Below, in pieces: positions 6,860-12,378 of a stretch of 12,378 nucleotides of DNA (positions within the stretch are counted from its first letter, which is position 1; the number at the start of each line of letters is the position of its first letter). Origin of the DNA: Planctomycetia bacterium (GTDB lineage: Bacteria > Planctomycetota > Phycisphaerae > Phycisphaerales > SM1A02); contig JAACEA010000138.1 in assembly GCA_009936695.1 (NCBI GenBank), positions 1-12,378 of the forward strand, given 5' to 3'. Under the pieces are notes generated by a model. It was not told where the DNA came from, searched no databases, and saw nothing but the letters and a program-made list of their open reading frames with translations. A program made the position numbers and the translations under genes.

Positions 6860-8269
6860 TCAATCGGTCCGAGGATCGGTTCCAACGCCCTTGGCCTCGA
6901 GAAACGACGCGGCGAGCGCCTCGTAGATCGACGGCTCGCAGATGCGACCGGCCACGGAGGCCCCGACGGTGGCGGCGAACATGAGGGGCAGGATCATCCC
7001 GTACGCCCCGGTCATCTCGAAGAGGATCGCGAAGACCGTGATCGGACTCTGGACGACGCCGGCGAAGTAGGCGGCCATGAAGATCAGCATGAATTCGGGC
7101 AGGCCGATTCCGGGGGCGATGGTGCCTTCGAAGAAGCCGTGCGTCAGCTGCCCGAGACCCGCGCCGACCGCGAGGCTGGGATCGAAGAGCCCGCCGGGGA
7201 TGCCGCTGATCAGGCTGGTGAAACTCGCGACGGCCTTGCCGAGCGGATCGCTCCAGGTCGCGATGGGGGCGTTGGTCGCCGCCGCGGTCTCGAGCATCTG
7301 TTCCGCCTGGTCGTGGCCTCCGCCGTAACTCGACCCGCCGGAGAGCACACCGGTGGCGGCCAGGGCCAGCCCCAGCACGATGCCGGTGCGGAGCGGATTC
7401 GCCATGAGGAACGGCGCGAGGCGTCGGCTGCCGCCGACCACGCCGCGACCGAACCAGCCGCCGAGGAAACCACCGAGGACTCCGACCACGGGCACCGCGA
7501 TCCACTGCCGCAGTTCGAGCAACCAGGCGCCGAAATCGCCGTCGATCGAAAGCGGCAGACCTGCGCCGCTGTTGCTCGATCCGTAGAACTCGTAGTCACC
7601 GAGGAAGACCACGCCGACCAGGCACGCGATCGCCACGGTCCGGATGATCGCGATGGCGCTCTGCTTGTCGAAGATCCGGCCGACCTCCTCGAAACAGAAG
7701 ATGACGCCGGCGACCGGTGCGTTGAACGCCGCGGCGATGCCCGCGGCCGACCCGGCGAGGATCAGGCCCCGCTGGACGAGCCATGGATGGAAACGACAGA
7801 AGCGACGGCTGAGATGCATGCAGCACGCGGCCACGTGGACGGAGGGCCCTTCGCGTCCGACCGTGATTCCGGAGATCAGGGCCATGCTCAACAGGAGGAT
7901 CTTCCCGATGGCGATCCGAACCGAGAGCATGAGGCCGCGCTCGGGTCGCTCGCCGATCTGGATCGCCGCGATGGCCTGGGGGATTCCGGTGCCTTCGGTG
8001 CCCGGAAAGAAGCGTCGTTGAAGCCAGACGATGAGCGGCATGGTGATCGCGACGCCGAGGGCGGGGAGGATCACCGTCCAGACCCCCGTGATGGAGATCC
8101 CGAGAAACTCCACACGACCGGAAAGCCAGTCGACCGCTCGTCCGCCGGCCCGGTCCGCGTAGACGAAGTAGAGCGCCGCGAGGCCGGCGAGAAACGCCGC
8201 GAAGCTCGTGGCGATGATCATGATGGTGGACTGGCGGACGGTCGGTCCGGTCCGGGGGGCGGCGTTCAT
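6860..8269 (-). CDS. CLC-family chloride channel/antiporter (probable H+/Cl- exchanger)
   Basis: The protein has 469 residues with many hydrophobic helices, the size and layout of a bare CLC core without CBS domains. Selectivity motifs are present. GTGIP (93-97) has Thr where E. coli ClcA has Ser107. GREGP (138-142) contains the gating glutamate E140. GGLFDP (359-364) corresponds to GGIFAP. A tyrosine at 449 in PSIYEALA fits the Cl-coordinating Tyr445. FNAPVAGVIFCFEE (182-195) keeps the internal proton glutamate (E195, equivalent to ClcA E203). With both glutamates, coupled exchange is more likely than a passive channel. The ATG at 8269 follows TAGATT by six bases. The gene sits inside the polyamine genes, tail-to-tail with speA and head-to-head with speB. 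In E. coli, ClcA supports arginine-dependent acid resistance as a charge shunt; a similar link here is inference. Confidence 0.93.
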   Translation of the reverse strand: MNAAPRTGPTVRQSTIMIIATSFAAFLAGLAALYFVYADRAGGRAVDWLSGRVEFLGISITGVWTVILPALGVAITMPLIVWLQRRFFPGTEGTGIPQAIAAIQIGERPERGLMLSVRIAIGKILLLSMALISGITVGREGPSVHVAACCMHLSRRFCRFHPWLVQRGLILAGSAAGIAAAFNAPVAGVIFCFEEVGRIFDKQSAIAIIRTVAIACLVGVVFLGDYEFYGSSNSGAGLPLSIDGDFGAWLLELRQWIAVPVVGVLGGFLGGWFGRGVVGGSRRLAPFLMANPLRTGIVLGLALAATGVLSGGSSYGGGHDQAEQMLETAAATNAPIATWSDPLGKAVASFTSLISGIPGGLFDPSLAVGAGLGQLTHGFFEGTIAPGIGLPEFMLIFMAAYFAGVVQSPITVFAILFEMTGAYGMILPLMFAATVGASVAGRICEPSIYEALAASFLEAKGVGTDPRTD

Positions 8270-8275
8270 GTCTCG

Positions 8276-8281
8276 AATCTA
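8276..8281 (-). promoter_or_regulatory. Candidate -10 element (TAGATT), leaderless start for clc
   Basis: On the minus strand TAGATT is followed by CGAGAC and then the ATG. The six-base spacing is the same as for other first-in-unit genes. No Shine-Dalgarno sequence is present. Confidence 0.42.
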
Positions 8282-8322
8282 TCCGACATGGTCCGAGGAC
8301 GTGATCATGACGTGACGGCTTC

Positions 8323-8334
8323 GGTCGGCCGACC
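8323..8334. promoter_or_regulatory. Perfect 12-bp palindrome in clc-speB divergent promoter region
   Basis: GGTCGGCCGACC is an uninterrupted palindrome. It ends 10 bases before the speB -10-like TACACT and lies about 42 bases from that of clc. The position suits an operator for a dimeric regulator of speB. It may also be chance in G+C-rich DNA; no second copy was noticed at other promoters here. Confidence 0.3.
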
Positions 8335-8344
8335 CGCCGGATCG

Positions 8345-8350
8345 TACACT
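8345..8350 (+). promoter_or_regulatory. Candidate -10 element (TACACT) for speB
   Basis: TCGTACACT matches the hscA element exactly over nine bases and shares GTACACT with speA. Transcription would start about 35 bases before the speB ATG. The sequence just before the ATG (GGAAG eight or more bases away) is only a weak Shine-Dalgarno. Confidence 0.4.
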
Positions 8351-8391
8351 TCCGGTCGTCGAATCCTCCTCCCGGCCGGAAGCATGTCGCC

Positions 8392-9279
8392 ATGAACGAT
8401 CAAGACGAATCCGTCCTCCCCGCGTTTCTGGGGGTCGATCCGCCGGAAGGGGTTCCGGCGGCGGTCATCGTTCCGGTTCCGTACGACGCGACCAGCACCT
8501 GGCGCAAGGGAGCCGACCGTGGGCCCGCGGCGCTCCTCGAAGCGAGTGCGGAGGTCGAACTCTTCGATCTCCAGACGTTGATCGAACCGCATCGCGCCGG
8601 CATCCTCACCGGGCCGCCCATTCTTCACGACGGCGACCCCGCGACGCTCGCGGACATCGTCGAGCAGGTGGTGACGGAGGTGATCGAGGGCGGTTCGATG
8701 CCGATCCTCCTCGGGGGCGAACATTCCGTCTCGATCGGCGCGATCCGGGCGGCCGCGGCGGCGGTGCGATCCGGAGGAGCCCGGATGGGGGTCGTCCAGA
8801 TCGATGCCCACGGCGACACCCGCGAGTCGTATCACGGTTCACCGTTCAATCATGCGTGCGTCATGGCCCGGGCCCGCGAGGTCGCGGGCATCGTGCAGGT
8901 CGGGATTCGCGCGATCGACCGAAGCGAGTACGACACCATGGATCACGACCGGGTGTTTCCGGCCCACGAGATCCTCGAGGCGACCGACGACGCCTGGATG
9001 GATCGAGCGATCGATCTCGTCCCCGAGGACGTGTATCTGACGATCGATCTCGACGCCTTCGATTCCGGAAGCATGCCGGCGACGGGAACGCCCGAGCCCG
9101 GGGGACTCGACTGGCGCACCGTGAACGCCTTCGTCGGCCGGCTGGCGGCCCGCCGGAACGTGATCGGATTCGACGTGGTCGAACTGCTCCCGCATCCGGC
9201 GCACTGGGCGTGCGACTTCCTCGCCGCGAAGCTGGTGCACCGGGTGCTGGCGGAGATCCTCGCGGCTCGCGGAACCTGA
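8392..9279 (+). CDS. speB: Agmatinase (agmatine ureohydrolase, ureohydrolase family)
   Basis: SpeB hydrolyses agmatine to putrescine and urea with a binuclear Mn centre. The 295-residue length is normal for the family. Metal-binding motifs are all present: GGEHSVS (H111), QIDAHGD (D138, H140, D142) and TIDLDAFD (D219, D221). The C-terminal signature MPATGTPEPGG (228-238) follows. HGSPFNHACVM (148-158) occupies the substrate-loop position. Arginase or guanidinobutyrase would share the metal motifs, but an arginine decarboxylase and a putrescine-using enzyme close by make agmatine the likely substrate. The ATG at 8392 is chosen for family fit; an ATG at 8384 is out of frame. The gene is divergent from clc and followed after 25 bases by a methyltransferase. 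Confidence 0.93.
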   Translation: MNDQDESVLPAFLGVDPPEGVPAAVIVPVPYDATSTWRKGADRGPAALLEASAEVELFDLQTLIEPHRAGILTGPPILHDGDPATLADIVEQVVTEVIEGGSMPILLGGEHSVSIGAIRAAAAAVRSGGARMGVVQIDAHGDTRESYHGSPFNHACVMARAREVAGIVQVGIRAIDRSEYDTMDHDRVFPAHEILEATDDAWMDRAIDLVPEDVYLTIDLDAFDSGSMPATGTPEPGGLDWRTVNAFVGRLAARRNVIGFDVVELLPHPAHWACDFLAAKLVHRVLAEILAARGT

Positions 9280-9292
9280 CCACGCCGTCGGA

Positions 9293-9298
9293 TACGAT
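9293..9298 (+). promoter_or_regulatory. Candidate -10 element (TACGAT), leaderless start for methyltransferase
   Basis: TACGAT lies in the 25-base gap after speB, exactly six bases before the ATG at 9305. The methyltransferase may therefore have its own leaderless transcript besides speB read-through. CCGGGA between the two is a poor Shine-Dalgarno. Confidence 0.38.
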
Positions 9299-9304
9299 CC
9301 GGGA

Positions 9305-9985
9305 ATGGAACCCGAGGCGCTGCGAACGAAGATCGACGGGCTCGTTCGCGCCGCCCGCGCCCGTGGCGCGCCGTGCGACTGGTTCGAATCGCTGTACCGC
9401 GACGCGGCCGGTCGAACCGAACTCGTCCCCTGGGCGGACGATGCGCCGAATCCGTATTTCGTGGCGGGAATGGCGCTGCCCGGGATGCCGACCGGCGGCC
9501 GCGCCCTGGTGCTCGGATGCGGCTTCGGCGACGACGCCGAGGCGCTCGCCGACCTCGGTTTCGACGTGACCGCGTTCGACATCTCGCCGTCGGCGATCGA
9601 AGGTTGCCGAAGCAGGCACCCGGACTCGCGGGTCCGCTACGAAGTCCGGGATCTCTTCCAACTCCCGGACCACTATCGTCGCGACGGCTTCGATCTCGTG
9701 CTCGAGGTGTACACCCTGCAGGCGATTCCGCCGGCCGATCGGACCGGGGGCTTCGGCGCGGTCGCCGACTGTGTCGCGCCCGGCGGCGTGCTCCTCGCGG
9801 TGATGCGGGGACGCGACGACGACGTCGACGCGGATCTCGAAGGTCCTCCCTGGCCGATCAGTCGTGTGGAGTGCGGCGGCTTCGAGACCGGCGGGCTGGT
9901 GCTCGAATCGTGGGAGGACTTCACCGACGGCGAGGATCCGCCGAATCGTCGGTTCCGTGCCCTCTTCCGACGTCGTCCCGCGTGA
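9305..9985 (+). CDS. Class I SAM-dependent methyltransferase (TPMT/TehB-like fold)
   Basis: The protein has 226 residues. Motif I is ALVLGCGFGDDAEAL (67-81), the acidic ribose-binding end of strand 2 is FDIS (91-94), and a motif II/IV segment is FDLVLEVYTLQAIPP (129-143). A post-strand segment VAPGGVLLAVMRG (157-169) follows. The N-terminal W-F-E-S-L-Y-R and the later PWADDAPNPY pattern resemble thiopurine-methyltransferase-like and TehB-like small-molecule methyltransferases. The substrate is unknown. It is not a spermidine synthase: the GGGDG aminopropyltransferase motif is missing. Its place directly after speB makes a polyamine-related or detoxification role conceivable but unproven. The stop codon is the first half of TGATCA, whose other half is the stop of the opposing gene. 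Confidence 0.85.
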   Translation: MEPEALRTKIDGLVRAARARGAPCDWFESLYRDAAGRTELVPWADDAPNPYFVAGMALPGMPTGGRALVLGCGFGDDAEALADLGFDVTAFDISPSAIEGCRSRHPDSRVRYEVRDLFQLPDHYRRDGFDLVLEVYTLQAIPPADRTGGFGAVADCVAPGGVLLAVMRGRDDDVDADLEGPPWPISRVECGGFETGGLVLESWEDFTDGEDPPNRRFRALFRRRPA

Positions 9986-10954
9986 TCAGGATTCGAGGAC
10001 GTACTGGAAGATCAAGGGCGCGACGATCGTCGCGTCGGATTCGATCATGAACTTCGGGGTGTCCGCGGCGAGCTTGCCCCAGGTGATCTTCTCGTTGGGG
10101 ACCGCGCCGGAGTAGCTCCCGTAGCTGGTCGTGGAGTCGCCGATCTGACAGAAGTAGCCCCAGAGCGGCACGTTCTCGCGGCCGAGATCCTGGTGGAGCA
10201 TCGGGACCACGCAGATCGGGAAGTCGCCCGCGATGCCGCCACCGATCTGGAAGAAGCCCAGCGATCGCTCCCGGGTGAACTCGGTGTACCACGACGCGAG
10301 CTCGATCATGTATTCGATCCCGCCCTTGATCAGATTGGGATCGGGCACGTCGCCCGCGATGCAGTGGGCGGCGAACACGTTGCCCGAGGTCGAGTCCTCC
10401 CAACCCGGCACGAACATCGGAAGGTCCTTCTCCGCGGCCGCGACCATCCAGGAATCACGCGGATCGATCTGGTGATGTCGGTCGAGCCGGCCTTCGCGGA
10501 TCATTCGATAGAGGATTCGATGCGGAAAGTCACGCGCTCCGTCCGCCGCGAGGCGTTGCCATTGTTCGACCAGCAGATCCTCCAACCGCCGGAACGCCTC
10601 CTCCTCCGGGATGCAGGTGTCGGTCACGCGGTTGAGATGCCGATCGAGCAGGCCCTGTTCGTCGGCCGCGGTGAGGGCCCGCCAGTCCGGGATCCGCTCG
10701 TAGTGATCGTGGGCGACCAGATTGAAGATGTCCTCCTCGAGGTTCGCCCCCGTGCAGCAGATCGCGTGGACCTTGTCCTCGCGGATCATGCGGGCGAGCG
10801 ACACGCCGAGTTCGGCGGTGCTCATCGCACCGGCGAGCGTCACCATCATGCGGCCGTCGGACGCGAGATGATCGCAGTAACCCTCCGCCGCGTCGACCAG
10901 CGTCGCGGCGTTGAAGTGGCGGTAGTGATGTCGGAGGAATTCGCGGATGGACAT
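9986..10954 (-). CDS. speY: Deoxyhypusine-synthase homologue, probable homospermidine synthase
   Basis: From the ATG at 10954 the protein has 322 residues. That start has GGAG five bases upstream and gives the usual SIREFLRHHYRHFNA opening; a GTG at 10975 is the alternative. Family landmarks are TLAGAMSTAELG (39-50), the NAD-site CTGANLEED (67-75), GGGIAGDFP (238-246), GDSTTSYGSYSGA (272-284) and TWGKL. K294 in TWGKL matches the lysine that carries the aminobutyl intermediate in eukaryotic DHS (human K329). At the position of human H288, in GGGVVKHH, this protein appears to have G or D. Bacteria lack eIF5A; in Anabaena the homologue SpeY transfers the aminobutyl group to putrescine to give sym-homospermidine. 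speA and speB nearby supply the putrescine. It is the second gene of an operon after the HdeD-like gene. Confidence 0.9.
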   Translation of the reverse strand: MSIREFLRHHYRHFNAATLVDAAEGYCDHLASDGRMMVTLAGAMSTAELGVSLARMIREDKVHAICCTGANLEEDIFNLVAHDHYERIPDWRALTAADEQGLLDRHLNRVTDTCIPEEEAFRRLEDLLVEQWQRLAADGARDFPHRILYRMIREGRLDRHHQIDPRDSWMVAAAEKDLPMFVPGWEDSTSGNVFAAHCIAGDVPDPNLIKGGIEYMIELASWYTEFTRERSLGFFQIGGGIAGDFPICVVPMLHQDLGRENVPLWGYFCQIGDSTTSYGSYSGAVPNEKITWGKLAADTPKFMIESDATIVAPLIFQYVLES

Positions 10955-10959
10955 GCCGT

Positions 10960-10963
10960 CTCC
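10960..10963 (-). promoter_or_regulatory. Shine-Dalgarno GGAG deciding the speY start
   Basis: The minus strand reads GGAG, five bases, then the ATG at 10954. The in-frame GTG at 10975 has no comparable site, which favours the ATG and places a 24-base gap after the upstream stop. Confidence 0.5.
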
Positions 10964-10978
10964 GAAGAACGCCACGGA

Positions 10979-11533
10979 TCAGCCTCGCGGGGCGACCCGA
11001 CGGATCTCGCGACCGCCCCGGATCATCATGATGCCGAGGAAGAGCAGTTGGACGCCGGTGAACACCGCGAAGACGAGGATCGCGACACCGGGCATCATGA
11101 AGACCACGAGCCCGAGCAGGAGGGTGACGATGCCGCCCGCGAGCATCAGCGTCCACTGATCGCGTCCCCGCATCCCGCACGCCGCCGCGATCTGCATCGC
11201 CCCGGTGATCAGGAGGATCGCGCCGAGGACCTTCGCGAGGAAGGCGGCGGACAGCGTCGGATCGAGGAGCAGGATGAGACCCGCGATCGCGGCGATGATC
11301 GGTCCGAAGATGCCGGCGCCGCTGCCGTGCTGGCCCGAGGGGCTTCCCGCGGCCCGGATGGTGCCGACGATGCCGGCCAGCAGGAGGAACGCGCCCGTGA
11401 ACTGGGTGAGGAGCACCACCGAGGCGAACGGGGCGACGACCAGCATCGCACCACCCAGCACGAGGAAGACGCCCTCGGCGATGGCGAACGTTCCGGAGGC
11501 ACGCATCACGTCGGCGGATCGAATGTCGGGCAT
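10979..11533 (-). CDS. HdeD/DUF308-family six-helix membrane protein
   Basis: From the ATG at 11533 the protein has 184 residues and is almost entirely membrane. Hydrophobic segments lie at about 14-34, 38-60, 75-92, 95-118, 128-147 and 149-171. They form three helical hairpins, each with a glycine-rich first helix, a turn proline (P35, P92, P148) and a second helix. This is the internal repeat of the DUF308/HdeD family. E. coli HdeD contributes to acid resistance at high cell density; the molecular role is unknown. GGAG nine bases before 11533 supports this start. The longer open frame up to 11653 adds a basic, non-membrane stretch lying in the promoter region and is rejected. It is followed by speY in the same operon, suggesting co-expression with polyamine synthesis. 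Confidence 0.8.
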   Translation of the reverse strand: MPDIRSADVMRASGTFAIAEGVFLVLGGAMLVVAPFASVVLLTQFTGAFLLLAGIVGTIRAAGSPSGQHGSGAGIFGPIIAAIAGLILLLDPTLSAAFLAKVLGAILLITGAMQIAAACGMRGRDQWTLMLAGGIVTLLLGLVVFMMPGVAILVFAVFTGVQLLFLGIMMIRGGREIRRVAPRG

Positions 11534-11609
11534 GGTGGGGCGCTCCAGGGAACGACGGGGCTTGGGTTCGAGGGACCACGGACGTCGGGATCCACACGGT
11601 TGGAGCGAG

Positions 11610-11615
11610 ATGCTA
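11610..11615 (-). promoter_or_regulatory. Possible -10 element (TAGCAT) for the HdeD-speY operon
   Basis: On the minus strand TAGCAT would start a transcript with a leader of about 70 bases before the ATG at 11533. No -35 match is evident. This is the only minus-strand TAnnnT candidate I noted upstream of the operon. Confidence 0.2.
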
Positions 11616-11684
11616 ACGCCGTTGCGATGGCGCCGTATCGAGGGGAAGCCCACGTGACGGCGAAGTCGACGGATCGCGGACTGG

Positions 11685-11690
11685 TAGAGT
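11685..11690 (+). promoter_or_regulatory. Candidate -10 element (TAGAGT), leaderless start for THUMP-like methyltransferase
   Basis: TAGAGT is followed by TCGTGG and then the ATG at 11697, again six bases. No Shine-Dalgarno sequence is present. Confidence 0.4.
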
Positions 11691-11696
11691 TCGTGG

Positions 11697-12378
11697 ATGG
11701 CCGATGATCGTCTCGACGCCTGGCGGACGCTTGCCGCTCCGGAGGCCGAATCGCTGCTTGCGGCCGCCGCCGAAATCGAGGCGGCGGGCGTGACGCCATC
11801 GGCGTTGACCAGACTCCGCCGCGATCATCCCGCGGGGCCGATCCCCGAGGCGCTCGAGCTGGCGGGAGCTCGCCGACGGGCCGCCGCCAAGTTCCACGAT
11901 CCGGCTCGACTGCTGCTCGATCGAGTTGGCGTCGAGCAGGCCACCAGCGACACCGTGGCGTCGTGGAAGGCGACGCGATTCGGATCGGACCCCGTGCTGG
12001 ATCTCTGTTGTGGGATCGGAGGTGACGCGATGGCGCTGGCGGATCGGGGACCGTGCGTCGGCGTCGACCGCGATCCGGTTCGGGCGTTCATGGCCGGGCA
12101 CAACGCGGGCATCGAGACGATCGTGGGCGACGTCGAATCGGTGCCGATCGATCGTCCCCTGGTGCACCTGGATCCCGCCCGTCGAGACGAGCCGAGTGGC
12201 CGTCGTTCGTGGCGGCTCGAGGACCTGGTGCCCGGCATCGACGTGATTCGCCGGATCGCCGCAGAGGCCGAGGGCACGGGAATCAAGCTGGGGCCGGGAC
12301 TGCCGATGCCGCCGCCCGTGTTCCACGACCGGCAGTCCGTGTCGATCATCGCGGAGTCCGGCCGACTGGTGCAGGCGA
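11697..12378 (+). CDS. THUMP-like class I SAM-dependent methyltransferase, 3' truncated by window edge
   Basis: The frame from the ATG at 11697 stays open to the window end, giving 227 residues without a stop. An N-terminal helical region of about 75 residues (rich in Ala, Glu and Arg) leads into EQAT (80-83). Motif I is LDLCCGIGGDAMAL (101-114), the acidic loop is GVDRD (122-126) and the motif IV position is HLDPARR (157-163). IKLGPGLP (196-203) follows. The EQAT, D-L-x-C-G-I-G-G-D and DPARR set is typical of proteins annotated as THUMP-like or RNA-cap-guanine-N2-type methyltransferases in actinobacteria and planctomycetes; the C-terminal THUMP-like domain would lie beyond the edge. Substrate is presumably RNA but unknown. 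DPARR in place of DPP[WY] argues against the usual N2-guanine or N6-adenine chemistry being assumed. Confidence 0.83.
   Translation, partial: MADDRLDAWRTLAAPEAESLLAAAAEIEAAGVTPSALTRLRRDHPAGPIPEALELAGARRRAAAKFHDPARLLLDRVGVEQATSDTVASWKATRFGSDPVLDLCCGIGGDAMALADRGPCVGVDRDPVRAFMAGHNAGIETIVGDVESVPIDRPLVHLDPARRDEPSGRRSWRLEDLVPGIDVIRRIAAEAEGTGIKLGPGLPMPPPVFHDRQSVSIIAESGRLVQA

Larger units (their letters stand above)
11534..11696. other. Divergent promoter region between HdeD-like and THUMP-like methyltransferase genes
   Basis: These 163 bases contain no supported gene. They carry a -10-like TAGAGT for the plus-strand gene and a weaker candidate TAGCAT for the minus-strand operon. They also include the 5' leader of the HdeD-like gene. 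Confidence 0.4.

Noticed and set aside
6851..8395. 514-codon plus-strand open frame opposite clc
   Set aside because: Highly charged low-complexity composition, no domain, and the minus strand has all CLC selectivity motifs.
9305..9985. Spermidine synthase as the identity of the gene after speB
   Set aside because: The GGGDG aminopropyltransferase motif and its catalytic Asp context are missing; motif I reads LGCGFGDD.
10193..11707. 504-codon plus-strand open frame opposite speY and the HdeD-like gene
   Set aside because: Charged, repetitive composition (E/D/R/H) typical of an antisense shadow; it also spans two real genes and their promoter region.
1..12378. Frequent TCGATC/GATCG words as a dispersed repeat
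   Set aside because: They mostly fall in frame as common Ile-Asp-Arg codons in G+C-rich genes and show no regular spacing.

Overview
The window is a G+C-rich, gene-dense bacterial chromosome segment. Real genes show strong G/C preference at third codon positions, which is why nearly every gene has long antisense shadow ORFs. Its gene content is a biosynthetic arginine decarboxylase, an agmatinase, a bacterial deoxyhypusine-synthase homologue, an HscA-type Hsp70, ECF sigma factor signalling and a THUMP-like methyltransferase. Together with sparse Shine-Dalgarno use, this is compatible with a planctomycete (Phycisphaerae-like) or a related free-living lineage. That placement is inference; no rRNA or other phylogenetic marker is complete here. 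I see no mobile element, CRISPR array, tRNA or rRNA.

Layout. Bases 1-156 hold the N-terminus of pheT on the minus strand, cut by the window edge. Divergent from it, 222-1462 is a two-gene lipoprotein operon (TGATG stop/start overlap) whose products look like distant paralogues. A 342-base gap with a candidate terminator follows. Next are an ECF-type sigma factor (1805-2638) and an 84-residue ORF overlapping its 3' end in another frame (2424-2678). Then come an HscA-like Hsp70 (2830-4794) and arginine decarboxylase speA (about 4853-6835). A CLC chloride/proton antiporter (6860-8269) lies on the minus strand, convergent with speA and divergent from agmatinase speB (8392-9279). A small SAM methyltransferase (9305-9985) follows speB. 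It ends on a TGATCA palindrome that is also the stop of the minus-strand deoxyhypusine-synthase homologue speY (9986-10954). Upstream of speY in the same operon is an HdeD/DUF308 six-helix membrane protein (10979-11533). Divergent from that, a THUMP-like SAM methyltransferase (from 11697) runs off the right edge.

How the genes fit together. SpeA (arginine to agmatine), SpeB (agmatine to putrescine plus urea) and the NAD-dependent DHS homologue (putrescine to sym-homospermidine) make a complete arginine-to-homospermidine route. It is the pathway known from Anabaena (speA/speB/speY). No AdoMet decarboxylase, spermidine synthase or eIF5A-type substrate is seen. A CLC antiporter and an HdeD-like protein are interleaved with these genes. 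Both families are associated with acid tolerance in E. coli, so a link between polyamine synthesis and pH or charge balance is possible but unproven.

The most general signal is promoter architecture. Five genes that begin transcription units (222, 2830, 8269 minus, 9305, 11697) have a TAnnnT -10-like hexamer only 6-7 bases before the start codon, the geometry expected of leaderless mRNAs. Internal operon genes instead carry Shine-Dalgarno sequences. hscA, speA and speB share the exact heptamer GTACACT at their promoters.
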